Part shown: in pieces, positions 46,707 to 58,728 of the stretch
How positions within the stretch are numbered: the stretch's first letter is position 1
Layout of the letters: the number at the start of each line of letters is the position of its first letter
Source of the DNA: Stenogyne calaminthoides
Lineage: Eukaryota > Streptophyta > Magnoliopsida > Lamiales > Lamiaceae
Assembly: GCA_037126765.1 (NCBI GenBank)
Contig: JBBCBC010000002.1
Coordinates: forward strand, 45,884,889-45,948,888
Direction: 5' to 3'
Length of the DNA: 64,000 nt
The notes under the pieces: generated by a model
What the model was told of the DNA's origin: nothing
Seen by the model: the letters and a program-made list of their open reading frames with translations, nothing else
The model's database searches: none
Program-made: the position numbers and the translations under genes

Positions 46707-48374
46707 TCACATTTTGACTTTGAGGTACTGTTCCACTGTGAGAGGCTTAGGACCACCAAACCAATTGATCATAAATATGTTTTCAATGTCTAATTTGTAG
46801 ACCTGAAAATTGTGACCCTTAGGCCAATCTGCCAAGAAATTAGAGCAAACTAAATTTTAGAAAAAAAAATAATAAAAAGACAAATTTGAGATGCAAGAAA
46901 GGGCATCTAGTGATGCATCATTAAGATGTCAAAGAAGTTAACTTACGTTCCATTTCTGGGTGCTTGGCGAAAAGTGCAGTTTTGGCAAGCTCAGCTTCTT
47001 CCGAATTTTCCTTAACTAGCACTAACTGAAATCGAATCATAAAGTTCGAGTTATACTCATTTATCAAAAATTGGATGGATCACTATTCAAGATTTGCTAA
47101 GAGAAATGTGATTATTATTATCATTATAGGCTAGGATGTCAAAGATCTTAATCTTTCAACTAAAGACAATGCAGAATCAATTATCAAAGAGCAAATTTTA
47201 ACAGCTGAATCCTACTCCATTTTTTGTGGACAGAATCTTTTAGCAGCAATAAGCACACTGCATGACTTTCGTCTATTAATATAGAGCAAAGGTAAAGATC
47301 CTACGCCCGAATGCAGAGGTGGAAGAGATGAAAATAATCACAAAGATACATATACTATAGCCTTCAGTAAAACGAAGCAAGAAACCACCTTTCCTACGAG
47401 TGTAATTTTAGCACAAATGGGGCTCTCGGGGTCTTTCACACCACAGCCCCCGGTACTACTATATTCACTTAATGTGAAGGAAGATCTCTGGTCTTTCAAA
47501 GCATTGCTTGCTGTTGGATCAAGGGTTGTCAGGTAGAAGTACGGGATACCTTTTCCTTTGTCCGGTAAACCATCGCTAAATGAAGCTACATTTCTGCACA
47601 TAATTCACATGTTTTATGCATAAGAGAAAACTGGAATCCTAGAAAATCAAGCAAAGCACAAATGTTGAAAAGAAAAAAAAGGAAAGAAGCAAGCGCCTGA
47701 TTCATGTTAATTAGCACACCTTCAAGTCCCAAGAAAAAGGCATTTAAGTCTGATCATCTCAATTGAACAACTGACTAGAAATGAACTTGTAAATACATTC
47801 TAAAGGGCTAATGATATATCTGCGCGTTTGCACTCAAGAATTTAAGAACACCTCCAACAAAGTATTAAAAGAGGGAGAGATAATCCTCAAATCTCAAGAA
47901 GATAGTAAGCTAAAATGTATAGTTGGACATTTCCGATGAAACGCTTGAAATGATTCCTTCATATGCAATTACGAGACAAACATGTAAACACTTAAATTCG
48001 ATTAAAACATACCCAAATGGCGAGCCTCCATACTCACTGGACAACGTGCTGCAATTCAAATGGAGTTCCATCAGTTTCACTATGTTTATTAAGGCAATGT
48101 CTATTACAAGTTCAGATCAATTAGACAGATCAAATCAAACAATCAATAATTTTCTTGCATCTAGCAAAGAAATTTATGGCACTCATTCCATTCTCTTTTC
48201 AATTATGCAACAAAAAAGACCACTTCTCCAATTCGCTCCACAATTTCAGTAAATTCATTCCAAGTAACCCAATATTGACTTGCTTCAAATTCAATTCACA
48301 TTATAAACATTATCCTAGCTTCATAAAACACATAATTCTAGTTTATTCCCACAATCGACAAATTGAAACATAAC

Positions 48375-48410
<36 letters not shown>

Positions 48411-48582
48411 ATTACTTGAGAACACCCCATGAAGTCTGAGAAACCAACCACCGAGCAAACGGCGCCGCATCATCAGGGTCAGGCCGGTCTGCTGACGTCA
48501 GCAACGGTCGGCCTTGTACGGATTGTTGCAAGAATCCGATAACAGAGATCACAGCAAGTAGATAGAAATATACAATTTTCAT
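46707..48582 (-). CDS. CREG1: CREG-like secreted protein (FMN-binding split-barrel fold)
   Basis: There are five exons (minus): 48582-48416, 48048-48013, 47593-47389, 47025-46947, 46828-46707; frames join and give 202 residues. Residues 1-24 form a signal peptide (MKIVYFYLLAVISVIGFLQQ). The body matches CREG (cellular repressor of E1A-stimulated genes) and its plant relatives: ARWLVSQTSWGVL, EYGGSPFGNVASFSDG, GIPYFYLTTLDPTASNALKD, CAKITLVGK, AELAKTALFAKHPEM, FQVYKLDIENIFMINWFGGP. The fold is that of pyridoxamine-phosphate-oxidase-like FMN proteins, though animal CREG does not bind FMN. Animal CREG is a secreted or lysosomal glycoprotein; the plant role is not established to my knowledge. An (AG)n run lies close to the exon 1 donor. 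Confidence 0.92.
48379..48408. repeat. (AG)n microsatellite in CREG intron 1
   Basis: About 15 uninterrupted AG units, ending six bases from the donor site (GT at 48415-48414, minus). In the transcript it is a (CU)n tract immediately after the 5' splice site. Confidence 0.95.
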
Positions 48583-49037
48583 TTTCTTTTTCTCTTCTTC
48601 TTAGAGTCAAACACGAGGAGGGATATGAAAGACTACAGTTGACAGCCCATTCTCAACTAAATCTAGATCACCTATGATCTATGTATGATTATATATAGAT
48701 ATTCTGTATCCTTAAATAAAGGCCTTTTAATATAATCATTATTTAATTGTTGAAAATTGATAAGTATTGGATGGCAATTTGCAGAAGTTATGTACTTATG
48801 CTGCGGCGCTGTTCTCGTTTTGGCAAAAGAGTAAAGCGGGGAGGAATGGTTATGTTCGTCAATACTCAATGGTATTACGTTGTTGTCTGTCTATTGATAT
48901 TTAATGTGATATTATATTATATGTCCAAATAAGTTATATCGTTAAAGATAAGCAAGTAACGTAATTACATGGCCCGACTCAATTTTAACTTGTGAAAAAT
49001 TGTAGCTAAGTTGTTGTTGTGTGTATTAAGTGCACCG

Positions 49038-49227
49038 TACACTTTATAATATATTTTAAAAATTTATAAATTATCACATTGAAATATATAATTTATTATA
49101 CTGTAATATATAACTAATTTATGAACATGTGTTATATATATATATTAGTGTGATAAGTTGTATATTTTTAAAATATATTATCAAATGAACGGGGGTTACA
49201 CACCCACTTATGGAGTGTGTAACCCCC
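49038..49227. repeat. Inverted repeat and strong 13-bp hairpin
   Basis: GGGGGTTACACAC (49191-49203) and GTGTGTAACCCCC (49215-49227) form a perfect 13-bp stem with an 11-base loop. Just upstream, TATAATATATTTTAAAAATT (about 49045) mirrors TTTTTAAAATATATTATC (about 49164). They probably belong to one or two decayed fold-back elements. Confidence 0.7.
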
Positions 49228-51548
49228 CTCTCACAAATGATAATGTTTGATTATTTTTTTAGATTTAAAATAGGTTTATTTTTAAATAAAATTTATTATT
49301 TATTACTATTTAAATTGATGTAGAATGTGCTATAATTTTTTCAAATTTATATATAATGAAAAAAAAAATTGTTGTCATCGCCTTTTTATATATTGAATGT
49401 TATCTACCCATATAAATAAATGTTGGTAAAGTTTTATATTTAAATAAAAATCCTACTTTGTTGGTAATCTGAATTACTTAAAACATTAATAAATATTATT
49501 AATTCGATTTCAAATTTAGATTCCATCCCTAAAATTTAAATGCTAATGTATCCCTAAACATAAATTTCTATAAATAATTTAGATTTTTTTTTTACAAGAA
49601 AAATAAATAGTACTATTAAACAGCCTGAAAATCGGTTTCCACTGTAGCAATAATATGATCTGGAACATAGATCGAGAAAAAAGCAGTCACGAAATAAAAG
49701 CATAAAAAGCAAGCAAATGAGTCACAGAGTTATCGGCTCTCCTAATCCAAGCAAAAATTACTCTATCAAAAGCAGCAACCAAATCTCTAATGCCTCGAAC
49801 AATAGTCAATTTCGAATAAAGTAAGGCATAAATTATAATTTGAGCATCAGACTCAATCAACTATTCACGAACCCCATTATCTCTAGCGAATTCCATCCCA
49901 CGCCTTATCGGCAAAGCTTCCGCAACATCCAAGACTACCGTATCACATAGCTCCGCAATAATTTAAATTTAAATACACACTTAAAGGTTAAACAAAACCA
50001 GATATTATAGTGATGGTAATGGGGCGTGGTCAAATTTGTACCGCATTGAGTGAGTAGGGTGGGTTTGAACCAAATCAAAAAGGTGTGAGATAGTTTGTGA
50101 GTTTTGTAAATAATAGAAAGTGAAGGAAAAGTGATAATAATTTTTTATTAAAAATGAGTGAATTGCAAATTGCAACTTGTATTATTGTCATTTTCACAAA
50201 TTGCAACCCATAATATTTATTTTAACAAATACCAACATGTATTAATAAAAACTAAAAAGTGATTGATACCAACTCGAGACTCATTTTTTGTGAAACTTCC
50301 TGGCTAAATATAATCTATAAATGATATATTCTACATATCACAATGCTAAAAACTATTTTAACAAACATCAAATTGAAGAAATTCGATGAAAATTTTAAAA
50401 AACAATGAGTCGAGGTTGAAATTTATCAATTTTTGTTAGTAAAAGTTATTTTTTATTTAAAAAGTAGTACAAGTTGCAACTTGAAATGGTAATAGTACAG
50501 GTTGCAATTTGTTATTAACAAAAAAAATTCTTCCACGACTTTTGGAAAAAATGATTTAAAAAAATTAGATCTTATATGGACCATGTAGAACTTCATAATT
50601 TATTTTTGAAACATACAATTTATTTGCACTAAAATGCGCAATTTATTTCATGAACATAAATTGTTTCAGTATAAAGTGCACATTACACACTCTTTTTAAA
50701 AAAATTAGTTGTGTTTGTCATATCACAATAATATCTCAAAGAATTATGTAAATTAAGTGAAGTGTTTAATCAATCTTAATAATCTCAATAATTTGTGTTT
50801 AAATTTCCAAATGTATTTTAATTCAAAATGCAGTGTATGAGAGTTTGTTACCTTACGACTACACGAGATTGTTCACGGATTGTGGACGCATTCATCTATA
50901 ATTAGCTAGTTACGCTTAAAAAACATGCATTTGCGTGTTGATATTCTAAAAATTAGTTTAAAAAACATAAAAATGGACAGGGTGGAGTGAGAATTAAGAA
51001 ATGCAAATTCCGGAAAAATCTGATCGTTCCAAAATACAAGGGGAACTGTAAATAATTAAGATATTTTAATTTGAATATATTTTAAGATATTTTAACAATT
51101 CACAACATCTTTTCGATGCTGAAGCTCGAATTGATTTAAAAAATAGTTGGACCTTTTTATTTACGATTAAAAAAATAATGTAAAGCTAGTTATGTTATAT
51201 ATTATGGTAACTTCAAGTGTACATAGACTTATACATGATTTCGAGTTCGTGGCTTTGTGTAGCATGAGTATGTCATTCCCCTCGTGTAATTGGAATAACA
51301 CTTCTTGAAACTGGCGCACACATATATTATATTACTGTTATGCATAAAAATTATTATTATAATGTATACAAATTATTAATATTTAAAAAATAATTTATTT
51401 TTAAATAGTGATAATTTTTTACACAACAAAAATAATATTTTTGCATAACAGTAATAAATTTATATATATAAATGATAGTAGAAAAAAGGGTTATTGTGAA
51501 TTTAAAAGTTCACACAAATTTTTGGGCTTTAAAAATTGTACTTAGAGA
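49228..51548. other. AT-rich intergenic DNA
   Basis: No convincing gene is present. 50150-50520 contains words built on AAATTGCAACTTGTA and its inverse (TTGCAACTTG, ACAGGTTGCAATTTG), so it is probably another decayed inverted repeat. Confidence 0.4.
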
Positions 51549-51672
51549 AGACAAAAATTCATATGAGACGGGTATAATTTAAGCACAAATCACACTCACT
51601 CTTTTCAAAGTGTTAAAGCTTTAATGTCCAATTTATGTCCCGTTTCACCATGAGACCGTCTCATGTAAGTGT
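51549..51672 (+). repeat. Dispersed repeat with GAGACGG ends, copy 2
   Basis: It runs from CATATGAGACGGGTATAATT to GAGACCGTCTCATGTAAGTG and resembles the inverse of 59388-59515 over about 125 bp. Confidence 0.6.
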
Positions 51673-52421
51673 GTCTCTTAGAGAATTATTTGATCTATGA
51701 ATTTTTATATCAATTATTGTTATTGGGCTTTTCATTGACCCAGTATTCATTAGCGGCTGGTAACCTCTTAGCCCATATTGATGCGATAAATACAAGTAAA
51801 TCCGTGGAGTGGGCCCATAACAGACAACATAACCTGCCATTTTTATCTGCTAACATTTGAAGCTTGGGTCGTGTAAGTTTTTTTTTTAAAATAAATGAGC
51901 ATCAAACTATTCAATTTAAGTTGAACTTAACATGATTTATTTGGAATTTTGGAGGTCGTTCATATTAAACTAAATTAATAATTTAACTTGCTCAAATCTA
52001 TTTTTTGAAACTCAAAAACAAATTATAATAAAACTGCTCTCACCTCGACTCGATTAATTTGCTACTTAGCATGAATATCGGTATCCGCAAAATATACAGT
52101 CGACCAAACGTAGCATTTAATCTTGATAATTATAATCAATTAACTAGTGTTAATGCAGATTATCATCATTGGATAATCCCGTATTTTCATATTTGGAAAT
52201 TAAGAAATGGTAATAACCATGATTGTACGTTTCGGTTTGAATAATATATTTTTAGTTTCGGCAAGCAATAATATTCTAACAATAATCATTCCTTATTTTG
52301 GTATGTATAGATTATTTTTTGACTGTACCATTACTGATTATTCAAGGTTTCCTTTAAAAAAAATGACAAAATGCAAACTTACTAACGAAACTCAAATTCC
52401 TAATATAAGTGGAGTCATCTC

Positions 52422-52429
52422 TATTTAAA
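52422..52429 (+). promoter_or_regulatory. TATA-like box of the peroxidase gene
   Basis: TATTTAAA lies 44 bp upstream of the chosen ATG (52466), which implies a very short leader. Confidence 0.4.
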
Positions 52430-52465
52430 GCTCATGAGAATCTGGCAATACCGATCAATTTAGAT

Positions 52466-53954
52466 ATGGATTTAAGCATATTGTTAGCAATATTAATATT
52501 AGTCAATTCATCAATATTTAAAGTTGAAGGAGATGGCAATGGCCTTTCGTTTGAGTATTACAAAACAACGTGTCCACAAGTTGAGAAAATCGTTAGAGAC
52601 GAGATGAGTTCACTAACCAAAGCCGATCCTAATATTCCTGCACATATCCTACGCCTCGTCTTTCATGATTGCCAAGTTGGGGTATATATATGTCTCTCCT
52701 TTTGTTTCTTTAATATTGTTTAGCTAGGGGTGAGATTAAAGTTTTTGTCATTTTGTAACATATAAACTAGATGTGACTAGGTCATACTGTATTTGTAACT
52801 TCGTATGGGGTATAATATACCAATATTTTTTTAACATGAATGCACATGTCCAATTAATCGCAAGCACCATTTCCACATCTCATCTTAATATCATTTTATA
52901 TATCACTAATTATAAAATTTATAATTTGATTTGAACATGGTAGGGTTGTGATGCTTCGGTCCTTCTGGACGACAAAGACCTGAAAGGCGAAATGGGTTCA
53001 CCAAAGAGTTTCGGAATCGTCAAGAGAGAATTAATCAATCAAATTAAATCAAAGATTGATCAAATTTGTCCGCAACAAGTTTCATGTGCCGACATTTTAG
53101 TGTTAGCTGCTAGAGATGCAGTGGCCGTTGCCGGCGGTCCGAACATGGTGGTCCCATTAGGGCGGAAGGATTCAAAAATCCCGCATACTAAAGCAGAAGC
53201 CGATGTTGGACTTCCCAGAAACAATGTGAATCTTACTATAGCCACACAAGTTTTTTCTAAAGAGAATGGGATCACCTTTGAAGAAACCATTGCTATTCTA
53301 GGTACGAATTCACCTTTGAATCATCGTCATCTAGCTATAGGGGTATTATCAAACATTAATTCTTATTCTTAGATATTTATTTATTTTCTCTATCTTCTCT
53401 CATTTCAAAAATATATTTTACCTTCTCTGTACTCATTCTCGATTCTTCACTTCACTATTTTTTTTCTCACTTATCATTTGAAAATAAATAAAATTACTTT
53501 ATTCTTTTAATTCTTTGTGTTCACTTCTGATATTATATTAAACTAATTTGCAGGTGCTCACACGCTCGGAGTGACTCATTGTGATGGCATTAAGGAACGA
53601 TTATACGTTGATGACCCAATTTTACCACCTGGAAGTGAAGCTGAGTTCGTAAAAGAACTGAAACAAAAATGTCCAAAGGAAAAATTAGACCAACCTACGA
53701 CATTTGAACTCGATCCAACTCCCACAATTTTTGATAACCAATATTATGTAAATTCGCTCAAGGGACATGGAGTAATTTCATTTGATGCAGAAATAGCTAG
53801 AGATCCTCGAAGTGTGGACATTGTTAAGAAATTTGCAAAGGACCAACAAACTTTTTTTACAGCATTCTCCTCGGCTTTCGTGAAACTTACTGCCTTAGGA
53901 GTTCTAACAGGAGATCAAGGCGTGGTGAGGAAGAGTTGCAATGTGTTGGCTTGA
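52466..53954 (+). CDS. PER29: Class III peroxidase, peroxidase-29-like
   Basis: Exons 52466-52681, 52944-53301 and 53554-53954 join in frame to give 324 residues. The upstream in-frame codons lack an ATG, so 52466 is the start. Residues 1-22 are a signal peptide (MDLSILLAILILVNSSIFKV). The heme peroxidase signature is intact: distal RLVFHDC with catalytic Arg and His, SCADILVLAARDAVAVAGGP, and proximal His in AHTLGVTHC. All eight structural cysteines are present. DCQV in place of the common DCFV, and FFTAFSSAFVKL near the C-terminus, point to the PER29 branch. Class III peroxidases are secreted heme enzymes that use hydrogen peroxide to oxidise phenolics or to make reactive oxygen in the cell wall. 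Confidence 0.92.
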
Positions 53955-54688
53955 TTGCGGAGGAAATCAAGAATTGTATACTCTTCCTATTATGATATTA
54001 AAGGTTTATGATATTAAAGGTTTGAGTACAATAAACTAACTGTCCTAGCTATTTTTTAATTTCTGATAAATATATTTAAGAAAATAATCAATTTAATATT
54101 ATTAAAGTAGACACTATAATAAGATGAGTTACTCTCCGATGGACCAATTGCACAAGGTGCAATTGGATTCAATTTTAATTTGGACCAATAAAATTAATGC
54201 ATGTGATGCACATGAGAATTTGTCATATAAGATAATGTTTTGTAATATTAATAGTCTAAATCATTCATTAATATTAATTCATTAGCGGCTGGTTATAAAC
54301 TCCTAGTCCATAATAGTCTAAATCTTGAACTAAATTGGGATAAAAAGTGACAATTAACTTGAGAAATAGTGAAATTTGTTGAAAAGAAATGATTACAAAA
54401 AATCGTACGTAGTTCATCAAAATAGAATAATGATCAACTTATTTTAAGTCACATCATTTATCATTAGAAATATGACATTTTTTATTTTCAATAACTACAA
54501 TAATTACTTTATATTCATTTTTATTACTATTTTCATTGAAGAATTATAGACCAAACTTCCTCTAAACATACCCGTGGAAGATAAAGTCGGCCCAAAATTC
54601 AAAATTTACATATCTTAAAATTTAAAAAACAAACACGCTAAATCCAAATCCAAATCCAAATCTACCAATTACCAAACACACCCCTTAA
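53955..54688. other. Convergent 3' flanks of peroxidase and NPF genes
   Basis: It holds the 3' UTRs of both neighbours and a perfect inverted repeat CCAATTGCAC-AAG-GTGCAATTGG at 54144-54166. The 3' flank also contains ATTCATTAGCGGCTGGT (about 54277), which is repeated at about 51746 upstream of the peroxidase. No gene is seen. Confidence 0.5.
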
Positions 54689-57513
54689 CTAGTTTCCCTC
54701 CTTCCTCTTAAAAAACCTACAAAATATTAAAAACGCTAGCAAGCTCACACCACTCGACATCGCTAAAAACCAGTAATACTTATCCAGTCTAGCCTGCGAC
54801 ATATCATCCGCAAACCAATTCCCACCCCCACCCCTTTCCTCACTAGTCAAATACTCAATCCCGGATATAAGAAACGCGCTCAAGAAACTCCCGCAACCAA
54901 ACACGCTCGTATACAGCGCAATCCCCATGGTCCGCATCCTCACGGGAACCTCAGAGTAAAAAAACTCCTGCATCCCGACAACAGTAAATATATCCGAAAT
55001 CCCCAGCAGTACATACTGCGGCAGCAGCCAGAAAATGCTCAAAATGTTGCCCTTTTCGGTACTGGCATCGAGGCGCCTCTTTTCGGTAACGGCCGCGATT
55101 ATCATAGCGACGACGGACAGGAACATCCCTATCCCGATTCTCTGCATGACGGAAATGCCCTTGTCGTTGCGGGTGAGGAGGCGGACGAGGGGGATGAATA
55201 CGGCGTCGTACCAGGGCATGAGGAGGAGTATGGAGATGGTGATGGCGCTCTGGAGGGCGGCGGGTGGGATTTTGAAATCGGGGCCTATGTTTCTTTGCAT
55301 TGTCATGCCCTGTTTGGTGAAGAATGTGGCGGGCTGTTGGAAGATTACGGCGAACATCAGAAGCATGGCCCACACGGGTAGGAGGCCTGATGCGATTTTT
55401 AGAGCTTCGATCAAATGATGGCGGCCTTGTGAACTAGTGTTGATGTTGCTAGTTTCTTGGTCTTGGTTGCAAACGGATGCTTTCTCCTCAAGTCTGCAAA
55501 CAAAATCTAATCATTGGGGGAAAATGGTTTGAATAAGTTCAAATTGGACTGAAATGTCTTGTTAGTTGCACGATTGTTCTATACTTACAAATTTACCAAC
55601 TTGTGAATGTAGGACACTATATTTTGAAAATCTGTAAATTTAGGACAAGATCATCTCATGTGACATTTCAGCCCGATTGTTCTACATTTACAAATTTTAA
55701 AATATTTTATCATATATATACAGATTTTAAAACATATTATTTTACATTTCCACCCTAAACTACTGGCATAAAAAAGCATTACTCCCCACTTTTTATGTTC
55801 CAATTGACTGATCAGTCCAAGTTTATCACTTATTGAACTTGAGGAAGTAAAAATGTATTTAAAAATAAGTTTCATAAAAGAGTTTGCCACATAAAACACT
55901 TTTTATTAGGTGGAAATTAAGGGTAACAACCATATTATCACATTACTTTATTTAAAAAAATAAAATATAATGTGATCGATAATATGGTTTTTATACTTAG
56001 AAGTAGGCAAGAGTACTGAAACAAGGTTATTTAAAGACTCACTCTAACTCAACCTTGGTGTAGTCAATATTGTCCAACGAGCCATTCCCATTCCCATTCC
56101 CACCTTTAATCATCTTGCAAAAACTCGCCTTAACTGCTCGGACAATATCCTCAATAGACTTTCCATCCTCAACCCTACTTCCTTTGCGCTCATAAAACCT
56201 ATTCCCACACAGAAACATGAGAATCGAGGCCACCATCGAAAGCGTCGGAATAGCGAATCCTAGTCCCCATCCAAAAGTATCCTGAATATACGACATGACC
56301 GAATAGCCTAAGAGGCTGCCGCTACACACGCCAAAATACCACCATTGGAAGAACAATCTCTTCTTATCGGCGCTTTTCTCGTCGACGTTGTTGTTTGTAC
56401 GAGGTAGATCGTCTTGATTCACGAGCTGGTCCGCCCCGAATGCTTGTAAGATAACGAGGGGTTTTGTCCCCCCATCGCACCCAAAGCGAAATCATTTTGT
56501 AAATCATCTAAACACCATGATAACGATGCTATGGAATGTGATGATTTGTCCCATGGCCATCGCACTGAAGTTGAAGTCAAAGCTACAAGCCCCTAAAACA
56601 CAATTCATTTTGATTCTTAATTAAATCATGTAAACTAAATTTCATAATCTTGTAACAATTTAATACGATGTATATAGTAAAATAATCAAAATTAAGAACC
56701 AATTTGTTTGTTAGTACTCGAATTAATTAATCATGAGGTACAAAATAAGACTTAAAGTTGTGGCTAAATTTTTTACATGTGGAATTATTTATTTTTGTTG
56801 CAGTTATACAAAAAGAAGTGGAATGTGACGTGGGTTCCATCACTATAATTTAAAAGATCTGCATGCATGTTTGGTTTCCCACTAAAAATATTGCTATAAA
56901 ATGAACCAAGAAAATTTCTCTAAAACTCTAGTGATCTCCATTTAGATTTCAACTAAAACTAATCGTGCCAGAAATAAGCAATATACAGAAAATGTGTCCA
57001 AGACTCTACCAATTCTCCTATACCATAAACAGTTGCAAAAACTCACGATTTCTCTATTTTAATTTGATGTGATGTCATTTAATAAACGTGACATGACTTA
57101 TTAAAAATAACAAAACACAAGATAAAACACCAAAACGACATAAAATTGATCAATTCAATCCAACCCAACTCACCGCGGCGTAAAGTACGGAGGAGGCTAA
57201 AATGGTGGAGTATCGATCCCAATAAGAATCGGCCAACGTGGCGACGATCAACGGTAGCATCGATGTAAATCCCACCCAATTGTTCACAAATTTTGCGGCC
57301 GATGAATTGCTCATCCCCATTACATCCGTGAGATAAGTTACAAGATTTGAAGCCACCCCTTTGAATGCAAATCTCTCCATCCCAGATATAACTGTTTGCA
57401 ATTAATATTTCAAGAAAATCAGCCCCAATTAAATAATATAACAATTTATGTAAAACAAAAGGCAGAATTTACTTACTTATGAGGAGAATAATACATGGTT
57501 TGTTGAGTGCCAT
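54689..57513 (-). pseudogene. NPF5: NPF5-type (NRT1/PTR family) transporter gene with a frameshift in exon 3
   Basis: Exons (minus): 57513-57477, 57391-57174, 56592-56043, 55493-54689. Exon 2 has the 218-nt length usual for this family. Major-facilitator (POT) motifs are visible: GMERFAFKGVASNLVTYLTD, ADSYWDRYSTILASS, FFQWWYFGVCSGSLLGYSVM, LLPVWAMLLMFAVIFQQ, VGMQEFFYSEVPVRMRTMGI. Exon 3 enters in one frame (GLVALTSTSVRWPW) and continues in another (LQAFGADQLVNQDDLPR). Its 550 nt is one short of the length that would keep frame, so as written translation stops near 56423. Without the shift the protein would have about 536 residues, normal for a plasma-membrane or tonoplast nitrate/peptide transporter. 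The ExxER proton-coupling motif lacks its first Glu (SGMER). A sequencing error or an unrecognised intron could also explain the break. Confidence 0.85.
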
Positions 57514-58270
57514 TGATGTCTGGTGAGAGAAAAACAAACAAACAAACAAAAATTTAGAGAGAGAGAAGAAACAAGAACAAGAGATGTGGACAAAATGTAT
57601 GACAGAATAGATTCTATTGCACTGATTTCTTACATATTAGATAATGAGACTTTAGTTATTATCTCTGTTGCTCTGTGTCTGATATAGAAGTACGGGATGC
57701 CTAATATTGCTTTCCTCAGACAAAAACACAAAGGAATGCCACTTACGCTTGTCCAAAGTGTACTTTTTTCTGTTTTAAATCCACCATAATCACTGATTAA
57801 ATATCCTCCTAAAAGAATTCTTGATTATGTGTTTAAAAAAATTATAGAAAAGGCAGTTTTTTAATTTTCCCCGAAATGACAGAGGCGAAAGGGAAAGAAA
57901 AGTGCATCAATCAAATCAAATATATTTATATCTTTAATACGGAAATTCGAGAGATTGTATTTTAGGTGAAGATTTTTTTTTTTTTTTTGGAAAGGGATAT
58001 TGTATCAAAGTGAAAATCAATTTAGCAATACAAATTGAACTTCAGATATTCATAATATAAACATTCACATGTAAATTCATATATAGATGATGAATCTGCA
58101 GTAATGTACCTTATGCAGTTTGTATATAATCAAATCATATACCGTTGAGAGAAATCAGGATCGAATCGAAATTAACACTTAAATAAGTTTGGAACCAGCA
58201 AAACCTAATTTAATTTAATTAATTTTCTTTTGCATGCACTGATTATTCTAATAAAATAAAGGAAAAATGT
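57514..58270. other. NPF promoter and flanking DNA
   Basis: Presumed 5' flank of the NPF gene. A pyrimidine/GA-rich leader is near 57520-57580. No other gene is seen. Confidence 0.4.
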
Positions 58271-58728
58271 CAATTCAGGGCATGAAAGATGACAAAACTA
58301 TCAATTTAAGGTTTTAAAGATTTTTTCTATCTATTCAAGGCCTAGAAGATAGAAAACTATCGATTCAGGGTCTAAAAGATAAAAACTATCAATTTAAGGC
58401 TCACACATTTTAAGGTCATGTTTGACACTTATATTTCATATCTTTATAGCATGTTTTTATTTTTGTTATTTTTAGGGTTTACGGTTCAGGGGGGTTTAGG
58501 GTTCATGGTTCAAGATTTAGGTTTCATCATTTAGGGTTTAGGGTTTAGTGTTCAGGGTTTAGGGTTTTAGTGTCAAACATGCCCTTAAAATTTATAAGCA
58601 TTGAATTGATAGTTTCTATCTTTCAGGCCCTTGATTGATAGTTTTCTATCTTCCGGACCTTGAATCGATAGGAAAAATCTTTTATGCCTTAAATTGATAG
58701 ATTTACCATCTTTCATGACCTGAATTAA
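58271..58728. mobile_element. Fold-back element with a telomere-like core
   Basis: Inverted arms of about 165 bp (AATTCAGGGCATGAAAGATG on the left against CATCTTTCATGACCTGAATT on the right; inner ends GTCATGTTTGACAC and GTGTCAAACATGCCC) enclose about 135 bp. The core 58471-58570 is made of TTTAGGG and variants (TTCAGGG, TTCATGG, TTTACGG), the plant telomere repeat. There is no coding sequence. Related arm sequence is seen at 21900-22288. Confidence 0.8.
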
